A stretch of 64,000 nucleotides of DNA from Aneurinibacillus thermoaerophilus (GTDB lineage: Bacteria > Bacillota > Bacilli > Aneurinibacillales > Aneurinibacillaceae): the NCBI RefSeq assembly GCF_900099925.1, contig NZ_FNDE01000008.1, forward strand, positions 45,552 to 109,551, written 5' to 3'. The position numbers and the translations under genes were made by a program. A model generated the notes under the pieces. It did no database searches. It had not been told where the DNA came from and worked only from the letters and a program-made list of their open reading frames with translations. This document shows positions 1 through 8,841 of the stretch, piece after piece; the first letter of the stretch is position 1; each line of letters begins with the position of its first letter.

Positions 1-1010
1 CGGTTTCCATTTGCCGTAAAGGCAGAAACGATAATTTCAAGTAAACTGAATGAGCTTGTTAATGTAGCGAATAAAAACAGCAATAAAAACATGCTAAAAA
101 ACAGTTCACCAAACGGCATTTTTGAAAAAACGGTTGGGAGTACGATGAATAATAATCCAGGGCCCTCTGCTGGCTCAAGACCAAAGGAGAACACAGCTGG
201 AAAAATCGCCAGACCGGCGAGCACTGATACAAAAATGTTCATAATGACAACCCAACCTGCTGAAGATGGAATGCTTACATCTTTACTTAAATAAGAACTA
301 TATGTGACCATACAGGAAAACCCAACAGCTAAAGCAAAAAAGGATTGGCCCAGTGCGTATAAAATAGCTTCACTCGTAATATTCTCAAAGCTTGGTGTTA
401 AGAAAAAGCGCACACCTTCCATTGCTCTTTCTAATGTAAGAGAACGGACAACGAGAACGATGAAAAAGATAAATAATAGCGGCATTAAGTATTTATTCGC
501 TCTTTCAATACCATTTTGAATACCGAAAGATACGACAATGACATTGATGAGTAAAAAGAGAGCAAGTCCGAGGAAAGTGGTCATATGGTTTGAAATGATC
601 GCTTCAAATAACTCTGAATAATTTGCACCATCTTTAATAATCATTCCCGGTATAGATAAGCCTGTATAAATAAGAACCCATCCTCCGACAACACTATAAA
701 AGGATAATAGTAAAAAGCAACCGATAACTCCTAGCCGGCCAACCCATATCCAAAGCGTGTCCGGAGCTAATTTTTTATAAGCACTGATCGCTTCTTTTTC
801 AGCACCGCGGCCAATAATAAATTCAGAGATTAACATCGGAAGTCCTATTAAAATCGTAAAAGCAATGAAAATAAGAAGAAAAGCACCGCCGCCACTCATG
901 CCAGTGACGTACGGAAATTTCCAAATTGCACCTAATCCAATCGCTGCTCCAGCTGATGACAGGACAAACCCGATTCTTGAAGACCATTGTTCTTTTTTTC
1001 TCCCATCCAT
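1..1010 (-). CDS. Sodium:neurotransmitter symporter (SNF/NSS) family transporter, partial
   Basis: The reading frame is open from the ATG at 1010 to the window edge, so the C-terminus is missing. The N-terminus reads RIGFVLSSAGAAIGLGAIWK followed by FPYV, the typical unwound TM1 signature of NSS transporters, and many hydrophobic segments follow over about 336 residues. A GGGG-containing ribosome site precedes the start. It lies 71 bases downstream of kynA on the same strand with no clear terminator between, so it is probably the last gene of the kyn operon. Family members import amino acids with sodium, and TnaT-type members carry tryptophan. Tryptophan as substrate is an inference from the operon; the family call is firm. 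Confidence 0.9.
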   Translation of the reverse strand, partial: MDGRKKEQWSSRIGFVLSSAGAAIGLGAIWKFPYVTGMSGGGAFLLIFIAFTILIGLPMLISEFIIGRGAEKEAISAYKKLAPDTLWIWVGRLGVIGCFLLLSFYSVVGGWVLIYTGLSIPGMIIKDGANYSELFEAIISNHMTTFLGLALFLLINVIVVSFGIQNGIERANKYLMPLLFIFFIVLVVRSLTLERAMEGVRFFLTPSFENITSEAILYALGQSFFALAVGFSCMVTYSSYLSKDVSIPSSAGWVVIMNIFVSVLAGLAIFPAVFSFGLEPAEGPGLLFIVLPTVFSKMPFGELFFSMFLLLFLFATLTSSFSLLEIIVSAFTANGN

Positions 1011-1081
1011 TTCCCCTAAACCCCTTTGCGATTTTCTGTGAAACAACTTTAGTCCACTAATACGCCTAATACGCCGCTATA

Positions 1082-1924
1082 TCATAGTTTTGTACGGATG
1101 TTCCACAATTCCGGGAAGAAGCAATGATCAAGCACCTTTTTTAAATAGGTAACACCAGATGAACCACCCGTACCCATTTTGTGTCCGATAATCCGTTCGA
1201 CCGTTTTCATATGGCGAAAGCGCCATTGCTGAATCCAGTCTTCGATATCAATGAGTTTTTCAGCTAGCTGGTATAAATCCCAATATTTATCAACCTCTTG
1301 ATAAACAGCAAGCCAAGCAGCTTCAACGGTTGGATCCCCTTTATATGGTTTGGAGTAGTCACGTTCTAAGAGGTCTGAGTTGATATCAAATCCAGCTTTC
1401 GCCAGTTGTTTAATCGCAACATCATAAATGCTTGGTGCCTCATACGCTTGTTTCAATTCTTTTAATAGCTCAGGAGCTTTTTCATAAATTTTTAAGACAT
1501 GGTCGGATTTATAGCCTAGGGCGAATTCAATCATTCGATATTGATATGATTGAAAGCCTGATGCCTGCCCTAGCTTATCGCGGAACTCCATATATTCGGA
1601 AGGTGTGAGCGTTGACAAGACATCCCAAGCATAAATAATTTGCGATTGTATTTTGGAAACACGTGCAAGCATTTTAAAAGCAGGAGCAAGGTTATCTTGT
1701 TCAATTTGTCGGATACTTGCCCGAAGCTCGTGCAGGATAAGCTTCATCCATAATTCACTTACCTGGTGAATGATGATAAATAACATTTCATCGTGATGAT
1801 CAGATAAACAGATTTGACTCGATAAAATTTGATCAAGTTTTAAATATTCGCCATACGTCATACGGTTTTTAAAATCCGTATGAATACCACGTTCTTTTTC
1901 CATTTCTGAAAGATGTTTGCTCAT
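1082..1924 (-). CDS. kynA: Tryptophan 2,3-dioxygenase
   Basis: A 280-residue heme dioxygenase that opens the indole ring of L-tryptophan to give N-formylkynurenine, the first step of the kynurenine pathway. The family signature is visible: [13 protein letters not shown] near residue 22, [19 protein letters not shown] near 43, and the C-terminal [20 protein letters not shown] stretch containing the proximal heme histidine. Length matches bacterial TDO. The ATG directly follows the kynB stop codon (TAA then ATG), pointing to translational coupling. It is the third gene of a kynU-kynB-kynA operon read from a promoter near 3900. Confidence 0.97.
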   Translation of the reverse strand: MSKHLSEMEKERGIHTDFKNRMTYGEYLKLDQILSSQICLSDHHDEMLFIIIHQVSELWMKLILHELRASIRQIEQDNLAPAFKMLARVSKIQSQIIYAWDVLSTLTPSEYMEFRDKLGQASGFQSYQYRMIEFALGYKSDHVLKIYEKAPELLKELKQAYEAPSIYDVAIKQLAKAGFDINSDLLERDYSKPYKGDPTVEAAWLAVYQEVDKYWDLYQLAEKLIDIEDWIQQWRFRHMKTVERIIGHKMGTGGSSGVTYLKKVLDHCFFPELWNIRTKL

Positions 1925-2557
1925 TTACATTCCCTCCGTATTTACTCGTCTAACGACTGCTCGAACCGGGCTTCCATCTGCGCCCTTTATTGGAAGCGGA
2001 AGAGCGATCAGTTCATAATCACCTGGTTCAATATGATGAAGAACGATATTTTCTAATATCATAATTCCATGTTTATAAAGTGCTTGATGTGCGGACATTT
2101 CTTTACTATCAAGCGGATCAACAGATGGCACGTCAACGCCAATAAGCTTCACTCCATACTCATGTAAATAAGGAGCAAGATCAGGTGAAATAGACGGGAT
2201 TTTAGTCGGAAATTGATCAGGTTGCTTTTGGCGTGACGTTCGTAATAAAAGTCTCTCGACACCATGTAAGTCAACGTTCTTTAGTTCGCTCGGCCCGATT
2301 TTTTCTACTCCTGTTACATCAACCATCCGTGCTTTACCAATGAAAATATTGATATTTAGCTCAAGTATTTTTTCGCCATGATTATCAAAATGAAACGGAG
2401 CATCGACATGTGTCCCAGTATGAAGACTCGTGGTTATTTTGCCGATATTCACAGAGCCAGTTTCTTCTTTTGAAAAAGCTATTTCATAGGAAAAGGGCGT
2501 ATCTCCTGGCCAGTGAGCCATGTGATTATGAAGCGGTTGAGAAATATCGATCCACAT
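1925..2557 (-). CDS. kynB: Kynurenine formamidase (arylformamidase)
   Basis: A 210-residue cyclase-family metal hydrolase that converts N-formylkynurenine to kynurenine plus formate. The metal motif HTGTHVDAPFHF lies near residues 46-57, and DVPSVDPLDS with the later HHG-like segment matches bacterial KynB. The start ATG lies two bases after the TAG stop of kynU, and its own stop abuts the kynA start, so the three genes are tightly packed and probably translated as a unit. Known family members bind two zinc ions through the HxGTHxD motif. Confidence 0.96.
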   Translation of the reverse strand: MWIDISQPLHNHMAHWPGDTPFSYEIAFSKEETGSVNIGKITTSLHTGTHVDAPFHFDNHGEKILELNINIFIGKARMVDVTGVEKIGPSELKNVDLHGVERLLLRTSRQKQPDQFPTKIPSISPDLAPYLHEYGVKLIGVDVPSVDPLDSKEMSAHQALYKHGIMILENIVLHHIEPGDYELIALPLPIKGADGSPVRAVVRRVNTEGM

Positions 2558-2559
2558 TG

Positions 2560-3831
2560 CTATGCCACCACTTCTCGATTGTTTTCATATTTTTTGTAGC
2601 GTTCATTTTCCATAATATCTTTTAAGATTTGAACCGATTGCCAAACTTCTTCAAATGTATTGTAAAGGGCAACGGGAGCCAAACGAATACCGTTTGGAGC
2701 ACGGAAATCAGGAATGACCTTCGCATCTTTTAGCGCTCTACAAATTCTTGCTGCTTCCTTATGTTCTAAAAAGATATGCCCGCCTCGTTTATTGTCTTCA
2801 AGCGGATTACCAAGCGAAAAGCCATAATCGTTGAGCTCTTGTTTTATTAAATCAATCATGAATTGTGTTAACTGCAAAGATTTTTTTCGGATGTTTTCAA
2901 TCCCTGCTTCATGAAATATTTCCAGAGAGCCGATCAAGGGAGCAGTGCTTAAAACATGGGGAGTGCCAATCTGATAGGCTCCGGCATCTTCAGCAGGTGT
3001 TAACGTATGTTCCATATCAAATTGCTTTTCTTTTTTCGAGCTGAACCAGCCAGCAAGGCCAGGTCTTTTTCCGAAGTGCTTTTGATTTACGTAAAGGGCT
3101 GCAACACTTCCTGGGCCGGCATTTATATGTTTATAATTGCACCAGAAAGCAAAATCGACACCCCAGTCGTCTAACGCATGGGGAATAGCGCCAATCGAAT
3201 GACATAAATCGAACCCGATGAGAATGTTTCGTTTATGGGCTTCTTCTGTTAAACGTTTCATATCCAAAATTTGTCCGCTTCTGTATAAAATACTGGGTAA
3301 AACAATTAAAGCAACTTCATCGGTCATCTTTTCAATAATGTCATCTTCGTGAAGTGTAAGACCATCACGACTTTTCACACGAATTAAGTGTTCAGAAGGA
3401 TCGTAACCTTTTAGTTTCAATTGACTTTTTAATGCATAAATATCTGAAGGGAAATTTAATTCATCGGCTAAAATTTTTGTCTTTTTTCCTTTTGGTTCAT
3501 AAAAAGATGAGACTAATTGATGTAAGTTTACGGTCGTGGAACCACTTACAATTACTTCATTCGCTTTGGCACCTACTAATGGAGCCATCTTTTTGCCTAA
3601 AGTTTCCGACAAATAAAACCAGGGATATTCCCCATTTGTCCAACCGTCAATCCCGTATGTTTTCCAAGAATCTAGGATGGAGAGAAGGGACTTTTCGGCA
3701 CGCTTTGACAAGAGTCCAAGAGAATTGCCATCCAGATAAATAACTCCATCTTGCACATAAAATTCATCTCGAAATTTTGCGAGTTGATCATTTTGATCCA
3801 ATTGTTGGGCGTTTTCACGTGTTAAGCTCAT
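2560..3831 (-). CDS. kynU: Kynureninase
   Basis: A PLP-dependent hydrolase of about 423 residues that cleaves kynurenine to anthranilate and alanine (and hydroxykynurenine to hydroxyanthranilate). Visible landmarks are [10 protein letters not shown] near the N-terminus, the PLP-aspartate region [12 protein letters not shown], and [13 protein letters not shown] carrying the Schiff-base lysine. A longer frame begins at 3864, but the ATG at 3831 has GGAGTGA at a good distance and starts with the conserved MSLTRENA region, so 3831 is preferred. First gene of the kyn operon. With anthranilate as product, the pathway could end there or feed tryptophan or quinolone-type metabolism; no anthranilate-degrading gene is in the window. 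Confidence 0.96.
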   Translation of the reverse strand: MSLTRENAQQLDQNDQLAKFRDEFYVQDGVIYLDGNSLGLLSKRAEKSLLSILDSWKTYGIDGWTNGEYPWFYLSETLGKKMAPLVGAKANEVIVSGSTTVNLHQLVSSFYEPKGKKTKILADELNFPSDIYALKSQLKLKGYDPSEHLIRVKSRDGLTLHEDDIIEKMTDEVALIVLPSILYRSGQILDMKRLTEEAHKRNILIGFDLCHSIGAIPHALDDWGVDFAFWCNYKHINAGPGSVAALYVNQKHFGKRPGLAGWFSSKKEKQFDMEHTLTPAEDAGAYQIGTPHVLSTAPLIGSLEIFHEAGIENIRKKSLQLTQFMIDLIKQELNDYGFSLGNPLEDNKRGGHIFLEHKEAARICRALKDAKVIPDFRAPNGIRLAPVALYNTFEEVWQSVQILKDIMENERYKKYENNREVVA

Positions 3832-3878
3832 AGGAATCACTCCAAATATATAATTTTGCCTCATTTCTTAATAATTAA

Positions 3879-3907
3879 AATATAAGTTTTCATTGATACT
3901 ATGTCAA
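3879..3907 (-). promoter_or_regulatory. Predicted kyn operon promoter
   Basis: On the minus strand TTGACA (3907-3902) is followed after exactly 17 bases by TATATT (3884-3879), a near-consensus sigma-A promoter. It sits about 50 bases upstream of the kynU start. A palindrome at 3890-3910 covers its -35 box and spacer. Confidence 0.75.
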
Positions 3908-3910
3908 TGA
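3890..3910. promoter_or_regulatory. Candidate TetR operator between kynU and the divergent regulator
   Basis: TCATTGA, seven spacer bases, then TCAATGA: a perfect 7-base inverted repeat spanning 21 bases. It overlaps the kyn promoter on one strand and lies just upstream of a TATAAT (3911-3916) reading towards the TetR gene on the other. This geometry suits a TetR dimer repressing both directions. The assignment to this regulator is inferred from position. Confidence 0.6.
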
Positions 3911-3980
3911 TATAATGTCAGTAATATAGAAAAAGCGGCTAACAGTTTAGCAGAGAACAGATTGAGAGGGTTGAGAAAAG

Positions 3981-4595
3981 GTGAAACATGAGATTGCGAA
4001 GCTAACAACGAGACAAAAACAAGCACTAGAGACTAGACAGAGATTGTTAGAGGCTAGCTTAACGGTTTTCCTGGAAAATGGATTTCAAAAAGCAACCATC
4101 TCGCAAATTATTAAAAAAGCAAAAACAGGTTACGGTACAGCATACGTGTACTTTCAAAATAAAGACGAGATATTTATGGAATTAATGGAACATGTGATGG
4201 AGAAATTTTATGAAGTAGCGAAATGTCCATTTGAACCGAAGACAAAGAAAGAAGCTTATGACATGATTCAACATCAAGTTCGACTTTTTTTAAAACTTGC
4301 TGTTCAAGAACGGAAAATCATGAAAGTTGTAAAGGAAGCCATTGGAGTATCACCGATTATAGAAAAAAAGTGGCAAGAAATTCGCGAACGCTTTATTAAA
4401 CGGATTACCGAAGATATTCAATATTCTCAACAAAATAAGTTAGCGAAAACAGATTTGAATTCAAACCTTGTGGCAAGAGCTTGGTTTTATGCGAATGAAA
4501 TGTTTATGTGGGAGCTTGTTAATCAAGAAGAATCATCAATAGATGAGATTGTCCTTCACCTGACGACGATGTACACGAGTGGATTGTATGTATAG
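3981..4595 (+). CDS. TetR/AcrR family transcriptional regulator, probable kyn operon regulator
   Basis: A 204-residue protein with a GTG start preceded by GAGAGGG. Residues about 12-60 form the TetR helix-turn-helix: TRQRLLEASLTVFLENGFQK, then ATISQIIKKAKTGYGTAYVY and FQNKDEIF. The C-terminal part is an all-helical ligand domain without a recognisable specific signature. It is divergent from kynU and shares a roughly 150-base intergenic region holding a clean palindrome, so regulation of the kyn genes, probably relieved by a pathway metabolite, is the simplest reading. That role is inferred; other kyn operons use Lrp-type or other regulators. Confidence 0.88.
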   Translation: MKHEIAKLTTRQKQALETRQRLLEASLTVFLENGFQKATISQIIKKAKTGYGTAYVYFQNKDEIFMELMEHVMEKFYEVAKCPFEPKTKKEAYDMIQHQVRLFLKLAVQERKIMKVVKEAIGVSPIIEKKWQEIRERFIKRITEDIQYSQQNKLAKTDLNSNLVARAWFYANEMFMWELVNQEESSIDEIVLHLTTMYTSGLYV

Positions 4596-4746
4596 TTAAA
4601 CGTTTGGCTCTTTTGAAACAAAAGCTGTTCCATCTCAATCATTGACTAAAAAGAAATTTAGTGAACACGGCACTTACTAAAAACAAATTTCGGCTTAGAA
4701 TGATAATGGTATAATTATTAGAGACAAAATAAAGGTAGGATGAACA

Positions 4747-6108
4747 ATGAAAAAATTAGTAATGGGAAAGCCAATCGAACAATGGAAATGTGAAATAAAT
4801 CTTTTAAATAAGTTAGTTTCTTTATATGAGGTGTTTTGGAAAAATCCAAACCATACTTCAGTTGAAGAGGCGATGTCAGGCTGCTTTTTGACGATAGAGG
4901 ATGTAAAAGAAGCAGAAGCTCGGCTTCATCGTTTTCGTTCTTATATTCAGCATGTTTTTCCTGAAACACGTGTGCAAAACGGAATGATTGAGTCTCCACT
5001 TGTTGAAATTTCGAGAATGAAACAGGCTGTTGAACAATTTTATGGTCTTGATATTCCAGGTCGATTTTTATTGAAACTTGATAGTCATCTTCCGATTTCC
5101 GGTTCAATCAAGGCGCGTGGTGGCATTTATGAAGTGTTAAAGCATGCAGAAGAACTTGCGGTAAAACATCGTCTATTATCCTTAGAAGACGATTATTCAA
5201 AGTTAGATAGTGAATCATTCCGAAAGTTTTTCTCACAATTTTCCATTGCAGTAGGTTCAACAGGAAACCTCGGTTTAAGCATCGGAATTATAAGTGCAAA
5301 ATTAGGTTTTCAAGTGACGGTTCATATGTCACAAGATGCCAAACAATGGAAAAAGGATTTGCTGCGAAAACATGGGGTGACAGTGGTTGAGTATCAAGAG
5401 GATTACTCAAAAGCGGTAGAAGAAGGAAGAAAACAAGCGTTACAAGACCCGACATGCTACTTCATTGACGATGAAAACTCTCGACATCTGTTTTTAGGCT
5501 ATGCGGTAGCGGCTTTAAGACTACAAAAACAATTAGAAAATATGAATATTAAAATTGATGAAGATCATCCGTTATTTGTTTACCTTCCTTGTGGAGTCGG
5601 TGGAGGACCAGGTGGAGTTGCATTCGGCTTAAAAATGATCTATGAAGACAATGTTCATTGCTTTTTTGCAGAACCAACTCATTCTCCGTGTATGCTGCTC
5701 GGTTTAGTGACAGGCCTTCATGATCAGGTGTCTGTTCAAGACTTTGGAATTGATAATAAAACGATTGCTGACGGTTTGGCTGTAGGAAGACCTTCTCGAT
5801 TTGTTGGGAAATTAATGGAGCCACTTTTAAGCGGAAGCTATACAGTTTCCGACGAACAATTGTACAGGTTATTAAGTATGATGATCGATGAAGAAAATAT
5901 TCATTTAGAACCATCTGCATTGGCCGGTGTTTATGGGCCTGTTTCGCTCATAAGAAAAGGGCAAGATTATATTCACCAACAGAAGCTTAAAGATAAAATA
6001 AAAAATGCAACACATATTATGTGGGCAACCGGAGGTAGCATGGTTCCGAGAGATATAATAAGGCAAGATTATAAAAAAGGAAAAGAGTTATTAATAAACT
6101 GGCAGTAA
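4747..6108 (+). CDS. dsdA: D-serine ammonia-lyase (D-serine dehydratase)
   Basis: A 453-residue fold-type II PLP enzyme turning D-serine into pyruvate and ammonia. The PLP lysine is in [20 protein letters not shown] (about residue 120), [11 protein letters not shown] matches the substrate loop, and the phosphate-binding glycine loop is [14 protein letters not shown] near residue 282. The C-terminus has the conserved [15 protein letters not shown]. Length fits DsdA (about 440). AAAGGTAGGATGAAC precedes the ATG, and TATAAT lies near 4711. It follows the TetR gene on the same strand with about 150 bases between, so it may share its transcript or have its own promoter. Confidence 0.95.
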   Translation: MKKLVMGKPIEQWKCEINLLNKLVSLYEVFWKNPNHTSVEEAMSGCFLTIEDVKEAEARLHRFRSYIQHVFPETRVQNGMIESPLVEISRMKQAVEQFYGLDIPGRFLLKLDSHLPISGSIKARGGIYEVLKHAEELAVKHRLLSLEDDYSKLDSESFRKFFSQFSIAVGSTGNLGLSIGIISAKLGFQVTVHMSQDAKQWKKDLLRKHGVTVVEYQEDYSKAVEEGRKQALQDPTCYFIDDENSRHLFLGYAVAALRLQKQLENMNIKIDEDHPLFVYLPCGVGGGPGGVAFGLKMIYEDNVHCFFAEPTHSPCMLLGLVTGLHDQVSVQDFGIDNKTIADGLAVGRPSRFVGKLMEPLLSGSYTVSDEQLYRLLSMMIDEENIHLEPSALAGVYGPVSLIRKGQDYIHQQKLKDKIKNATHIMWATGGSMVPRDIIRQDYKKGKELLINWQ

Positions 6109-6165
6109 AACGAATGGCTTTCCTTAAAAAATCGTTCAGGGAAGCTCAGACTAGGCGGGGATATA

Positions 6166-6852
6166 ATGGCAAAGAAAAAACAGAACGATAGGAAAACTCT
6201 AGTCATAGCTACGATTATCTTTTTAATTATAGGACTGAGTATTTTTTTAATTTTCTACACTCTTTCCAAACCGGAAGAAAAAACGAAGGTTTATCACTTT
6301 TCGTATGAGAATCAGCCCTACATAGGAAAAGAAGATGCTCCGGTACAAATTGTTGAATTTGCTGACTTCAAATGTCCTGTTTGTGCAAAATGGGAGGACG
6401 TTTATTTCCCTTTGCTAAAAGAGGAATTTATTGATACAGGAAAAGTTAAGTTTGTGTTTATGAACTTTCCGATTCTTGGTGCTGACTCTTATACAGCTGC
6501 TGCGGCGGGAGAAGCGATTTATCATCAAAATGAACAAGCCTTCTGGACATTCTATTCTGCCATTTATAAAAAACAAGGGGAGGAAAACGAGGAATGGGCA
6601 ACACCAGAATTTTTGGTTGAGCTAGCCAAAAGAAACGTACCTGGAGTCGATTATGAAAAGTTGAAACATGATCTTGAACATAAAACATATTTATCTGAAA
6701 TCGAGCAGGATGCCAAACAAGGGGAGGCAGCATCTGTTCCTGGCACACCTACGTTTTTTATTAACGGGAAGAAAATAGATTCCATTCATTATGAGGATAT
6801 GAAAGCTGCTATCGAGCAAGAATTGAAGGCTGTTGACACTCCACGCGGCTGA
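6166..6852 (+). CDS. DsbA-family thiol:disulfide oxidoreductase (BdbD-like), membrane-anchored
   Basis: A 228-residue protein with a basic N-terminus, one transmembrane anchor (about residues 12-31), then a thioredoxin-fold domain outside the membrane. The active site CPVC is in FADFKCPVCAKWEDVYFP (around residue 70), and the cis-proline loop is VPGTPTFFING near residue 190. The family oxidises or isomerises disulfides in exported proteins. No BdbC/DsbB-like partner is adjacent. The last codons (VDTPRG, stop) fall in a stretch resembling an IS200/IS605-type end, so the natural C-terminus may have been altered. Confidence 0.9.
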   Translation: MAKKKQNDRKTLVIATIIFLIIGLSIFLIFYTLSKPEEKTKVYHFSYENQPYIGKEDAPVQIVEFADFKCPVCAKWEDVYFPLLKEEFIDTGKVKFVFMNFPILGADSYTAAAAGEAIYHQNEQAFWTFYSAIYKKQGEENEEWATPEFLVELAKRNVPGVDYEKLKHDLEHKTYLSEIEQDAKQGEAASVPGTPTFFINGKKIDSIHYEDMKAAIEQELKAVDTPRG

Positions 6853-6900
6853 AGTCGTGAGATTCCCGGGTCGTTTGGAAGGGATACCGAGCAACGCCAC
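6828..6900. mobile_element. Possible IS200/IS605-type end remnant
   Basis: The sequence around 6832-6868 (GACACTCCACGCGGCTGAAG and onward through GTCGTGAGATTCCCGGG) resembles the short hairpin-bearing ends of IS200/IS605 or TnpB-only elements, where a CACGCGGC-type stem with a TGAA loop is common. No transposase or TnpB is next to it. This is recognition from memory, not an alignment, so confidence is low. Confidence 0.3.
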
Positions 6901-6913
6901 CTTTCTGTAAACT

Positions 6914-6952
6914 AAAGCAGCTACCCTTGGCTAGAACGAGGGGAGCTGCTTT
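6914..6952. terminator. Hairpin after the BdbD-like gene
   Basis: AAAGCAGCT (6914-6922) pairs with AGCTGCTTT (6944-6952), extended by CCCT/AGGG inside with one mismatch. The stem is strong but the T-run is short on either strand, so it may be a weak terminator. Confidence 0.55.
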
Positions 6953-7079
6953 ACTCATGAATGTTCTGTTTTTCATCGTGAAAATACGACATATCTTTTT
7001 CATGCCCTTCACCACTCTAAGCTAATTTCACCATTATACCTTATTTTATCATTTATAAATGGCTTTTTTATGGAAATGT

Positions 7080-7376
7080 TTACGTGTGTTGAAACATTAC
7101 GCCAGTCCCTCCTGGTGGATACTCCCAGTTAATATTATGATAAGGGCACCCCATAATGGAAGCACCGCATTCAATGCAGCGTTCTTGATCAATCTCAATT
7201 CGATTGTCTTGCCACCGGTATACTTGTGTCGGGCAAAAATACGTGCAGGGTTTATCGATGCATTTTTTTAGACAGATTTTCGGATCGATGATTCCAATAA
7301 ACGTTTGGTCAGCAGGAATGCGCTGCACCAGTTCCATCGGCGCCATATCGGTGCGTGTAATCCCCCTATTTTGCAT
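7080..7376 (-). CDS. fixX: Ferredoxin-like protein FixX
   Basis: A roughly 98-residue ferredoxin-like protein with two cysteine clusters: CIDKPCTYFCP and later CIECGASIMGCP, the FixX pattern. It is the electron-transfer partner of an ETF-quinone oxidoreductase. A longer frame begins at 7391, but the ATG at 7376 shares one base with the fixC stop codon (TAATG) and has GGGAGGT at ideal distance inside the end of fixC, so translational coupling from 7376 is preferred. The C-terminus, YPPGGTGVMFQHT, is intact. Function as an iron-sulfur shuttle between flavoprotein and quinone is known for the family. Confidence 0.92.
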   Translation of the reverse strand: MQNRGITRTDMAPMELVQRIPADQTFIGIIDPKICLKKCIDKPCTYFCPTQVYRWQDNRIEIDQERCIECGASIMGCPYHNINWEYPPGGTGVMFQHT

Positions 7377-8683
7377 TACAGTACCTCCCAATTTCGAAGC
7401 GCCTGCCAGACGTCCTTTACTGATTTCAAGGGAAGTTGCATTTGCTTCAATTCTTGTTGAATTCTTTTCATTTTATCCTGCTCAGCACTCATATCGACAC
7501 GAAAATATGCTGAGCCAAACTCGTTCATCGCCCGGCTGATTAAATAATCGCTGTCCTGATACTTCTTTACATACTTATCATAATTTTTCTTAGCGCGAAT
7601 ATCATTCATAAAAAAGCTCTCGTTAATTTTCCATCCGTATCCAGCTAAAATCTTCTGACTAAAATCGCCTTTGGCATGTGCCTGTAAGGCGATTTCCGCC
7701 GCCATCTTGCCTGATAACATAGCTAAATCCGTCCCGCGCCTGCCGCTGACCATTGTCGCAGCATCACCTGCGACGAGCAAATGATGATCATAAAGCTGCG
7801 GAATCATTTTAAAGCCGCCTTTTGGAATCATGTGTGCCGCATACTCAATCGGCTCCGCACCACGCAGCAGGCGGCTAATCATCGGATGGCGCTTCGTGCG
7901 TTCCAAAAGTTCATAAGGGCTCATCCTTTTCTGCGCTAGCTGATTTAAAAAGCCACCGACGATAAGTCCTAGTGTTTCTTTGCCTAACCAGATGCCAGCC
8001 TTCCCAATGATGCCTGCAGTCGGGTATCCGACAAATCCATATACTGCTCCTTCATCACCATCAAGATGAAATCTCTCTTCCATAATATCACGAGGCAGAC
8101 GGAATACCTGCTTTACATATAGCTTCACTGTCTCGGCAGGAATATCGGAGCGCAGGCCGGCCTGTTTTGTCAAGAATGCGTTAATTCCTTCGGCCAAGAT
8201 GACAATATCAGCATAATATTTTTGTCCATTATCCAGCTCAACACCTTGGACTCTTCCCTTACTAAATCGGTGTTCCGAGTATAACAATCGAGTAACCAGT
8301 GAATGAGTTTGCAATACTGCCCCTTCACTTACCGCTTTCTGTGCCAACCAACTGTCAAACTTACCACGGTGAACGACCAGTTTGTTATAAGGTGGCTTTC
8401 CGTAGGTTTGGTTTGTAAATCCGATTTGAAACGCAGAATTGTCATCAAGAAAATATAAATATTCTGTTGTGACAGCACGTTCCCATGGCGCTTCTTCCCA
8501 AAACTCTGGGAAAATTTCAGCGGTCGGCACGGCATAAATCGTACCGCCGAACATATTCTTACTGCCCGGATACGTTCCCCTCTCCAGCAGTAATACTTTC
8601 AAACCACCACGCGCCATTATATAAGCAGCAACCGATCCGGATGGCCCGGCTCCCACCACAATCGCGTCATACGTGTCCTGCAT
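7376..8683 (-). CDS. fixC: Electron-transfer flavoprotein-quinone oxidoreductase FixC
   Basis: A 435-residue FAD flavoprotein. The dinucleotide-binding motif VVGAGPSGSVAAYIMARGG is at residues about 9-28, and the second FAD motif LLVAGDAATMVSGRRGTDLA lies near residue 310. ATG at 8683 has AAAGGATG at 9 bases; an ATG nine bases earlier has no room for a ribosome site. FixC/FixX pass electrons from ETF (FixAB) to the quinone pool, or take part in ETF bifurcation. No fixA or fixB is in this window, so the electron donor must be encoded elsewhere. A divergent SDR gene lies upstream. Confidence 0.93.
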   Translation of the reverse strand: MQDTYDAIVVGAGPSGSVAAYIMARGGLKVLLLERGTYPGSKNMFGGTIYAVPTAEIFPEFWEEAPWERAVTTEYLYFLDDNSAFQIGFTNQTYGKPPYNKLVVHRGKFDSWLAQKAVSEGAVLQTHSLVTRLLYSEHRFSKGRVQGVELDNGQKYYADIVILAEGINAFLTKQAGLRSDIPAETVKLYVKQVFRLPRDIMEERFHLDGDEGAVYGFVGYPTAGIIGKAGIWLGKETLGLIVGGFLNQLAQKRMSPYELLERTKRHPMISRLLRGAEPIEYAAHMIPKGGFKMIPQLYDHHLLVAGDAATMVSGRRGTDLAMLSGKMAAEIALQAHAKGDFSQKILAGYGWKINESFFMNDIRAKKNYDKYVKKYQDSDYLISRAMNEFGSAYFRVDMSAEQDKMKRIQQELKQMQLPLKSVKDVWQALRNWEVL

Positions 8684-8841
8684 ACATCTCATCCTTTCAA
8701 AAAGCGTCTTTTTTTACTGTTTGTTTTTCTGAAAGGTTTTATACTGCTAAATCGATCATCCTTTCGATGTTTTGAGTGATAAAGGTTGGCTAATCACATA
8801 AAGGTCAAGCATTGAAACAACTCGATAGAGGAGGAGAATCC

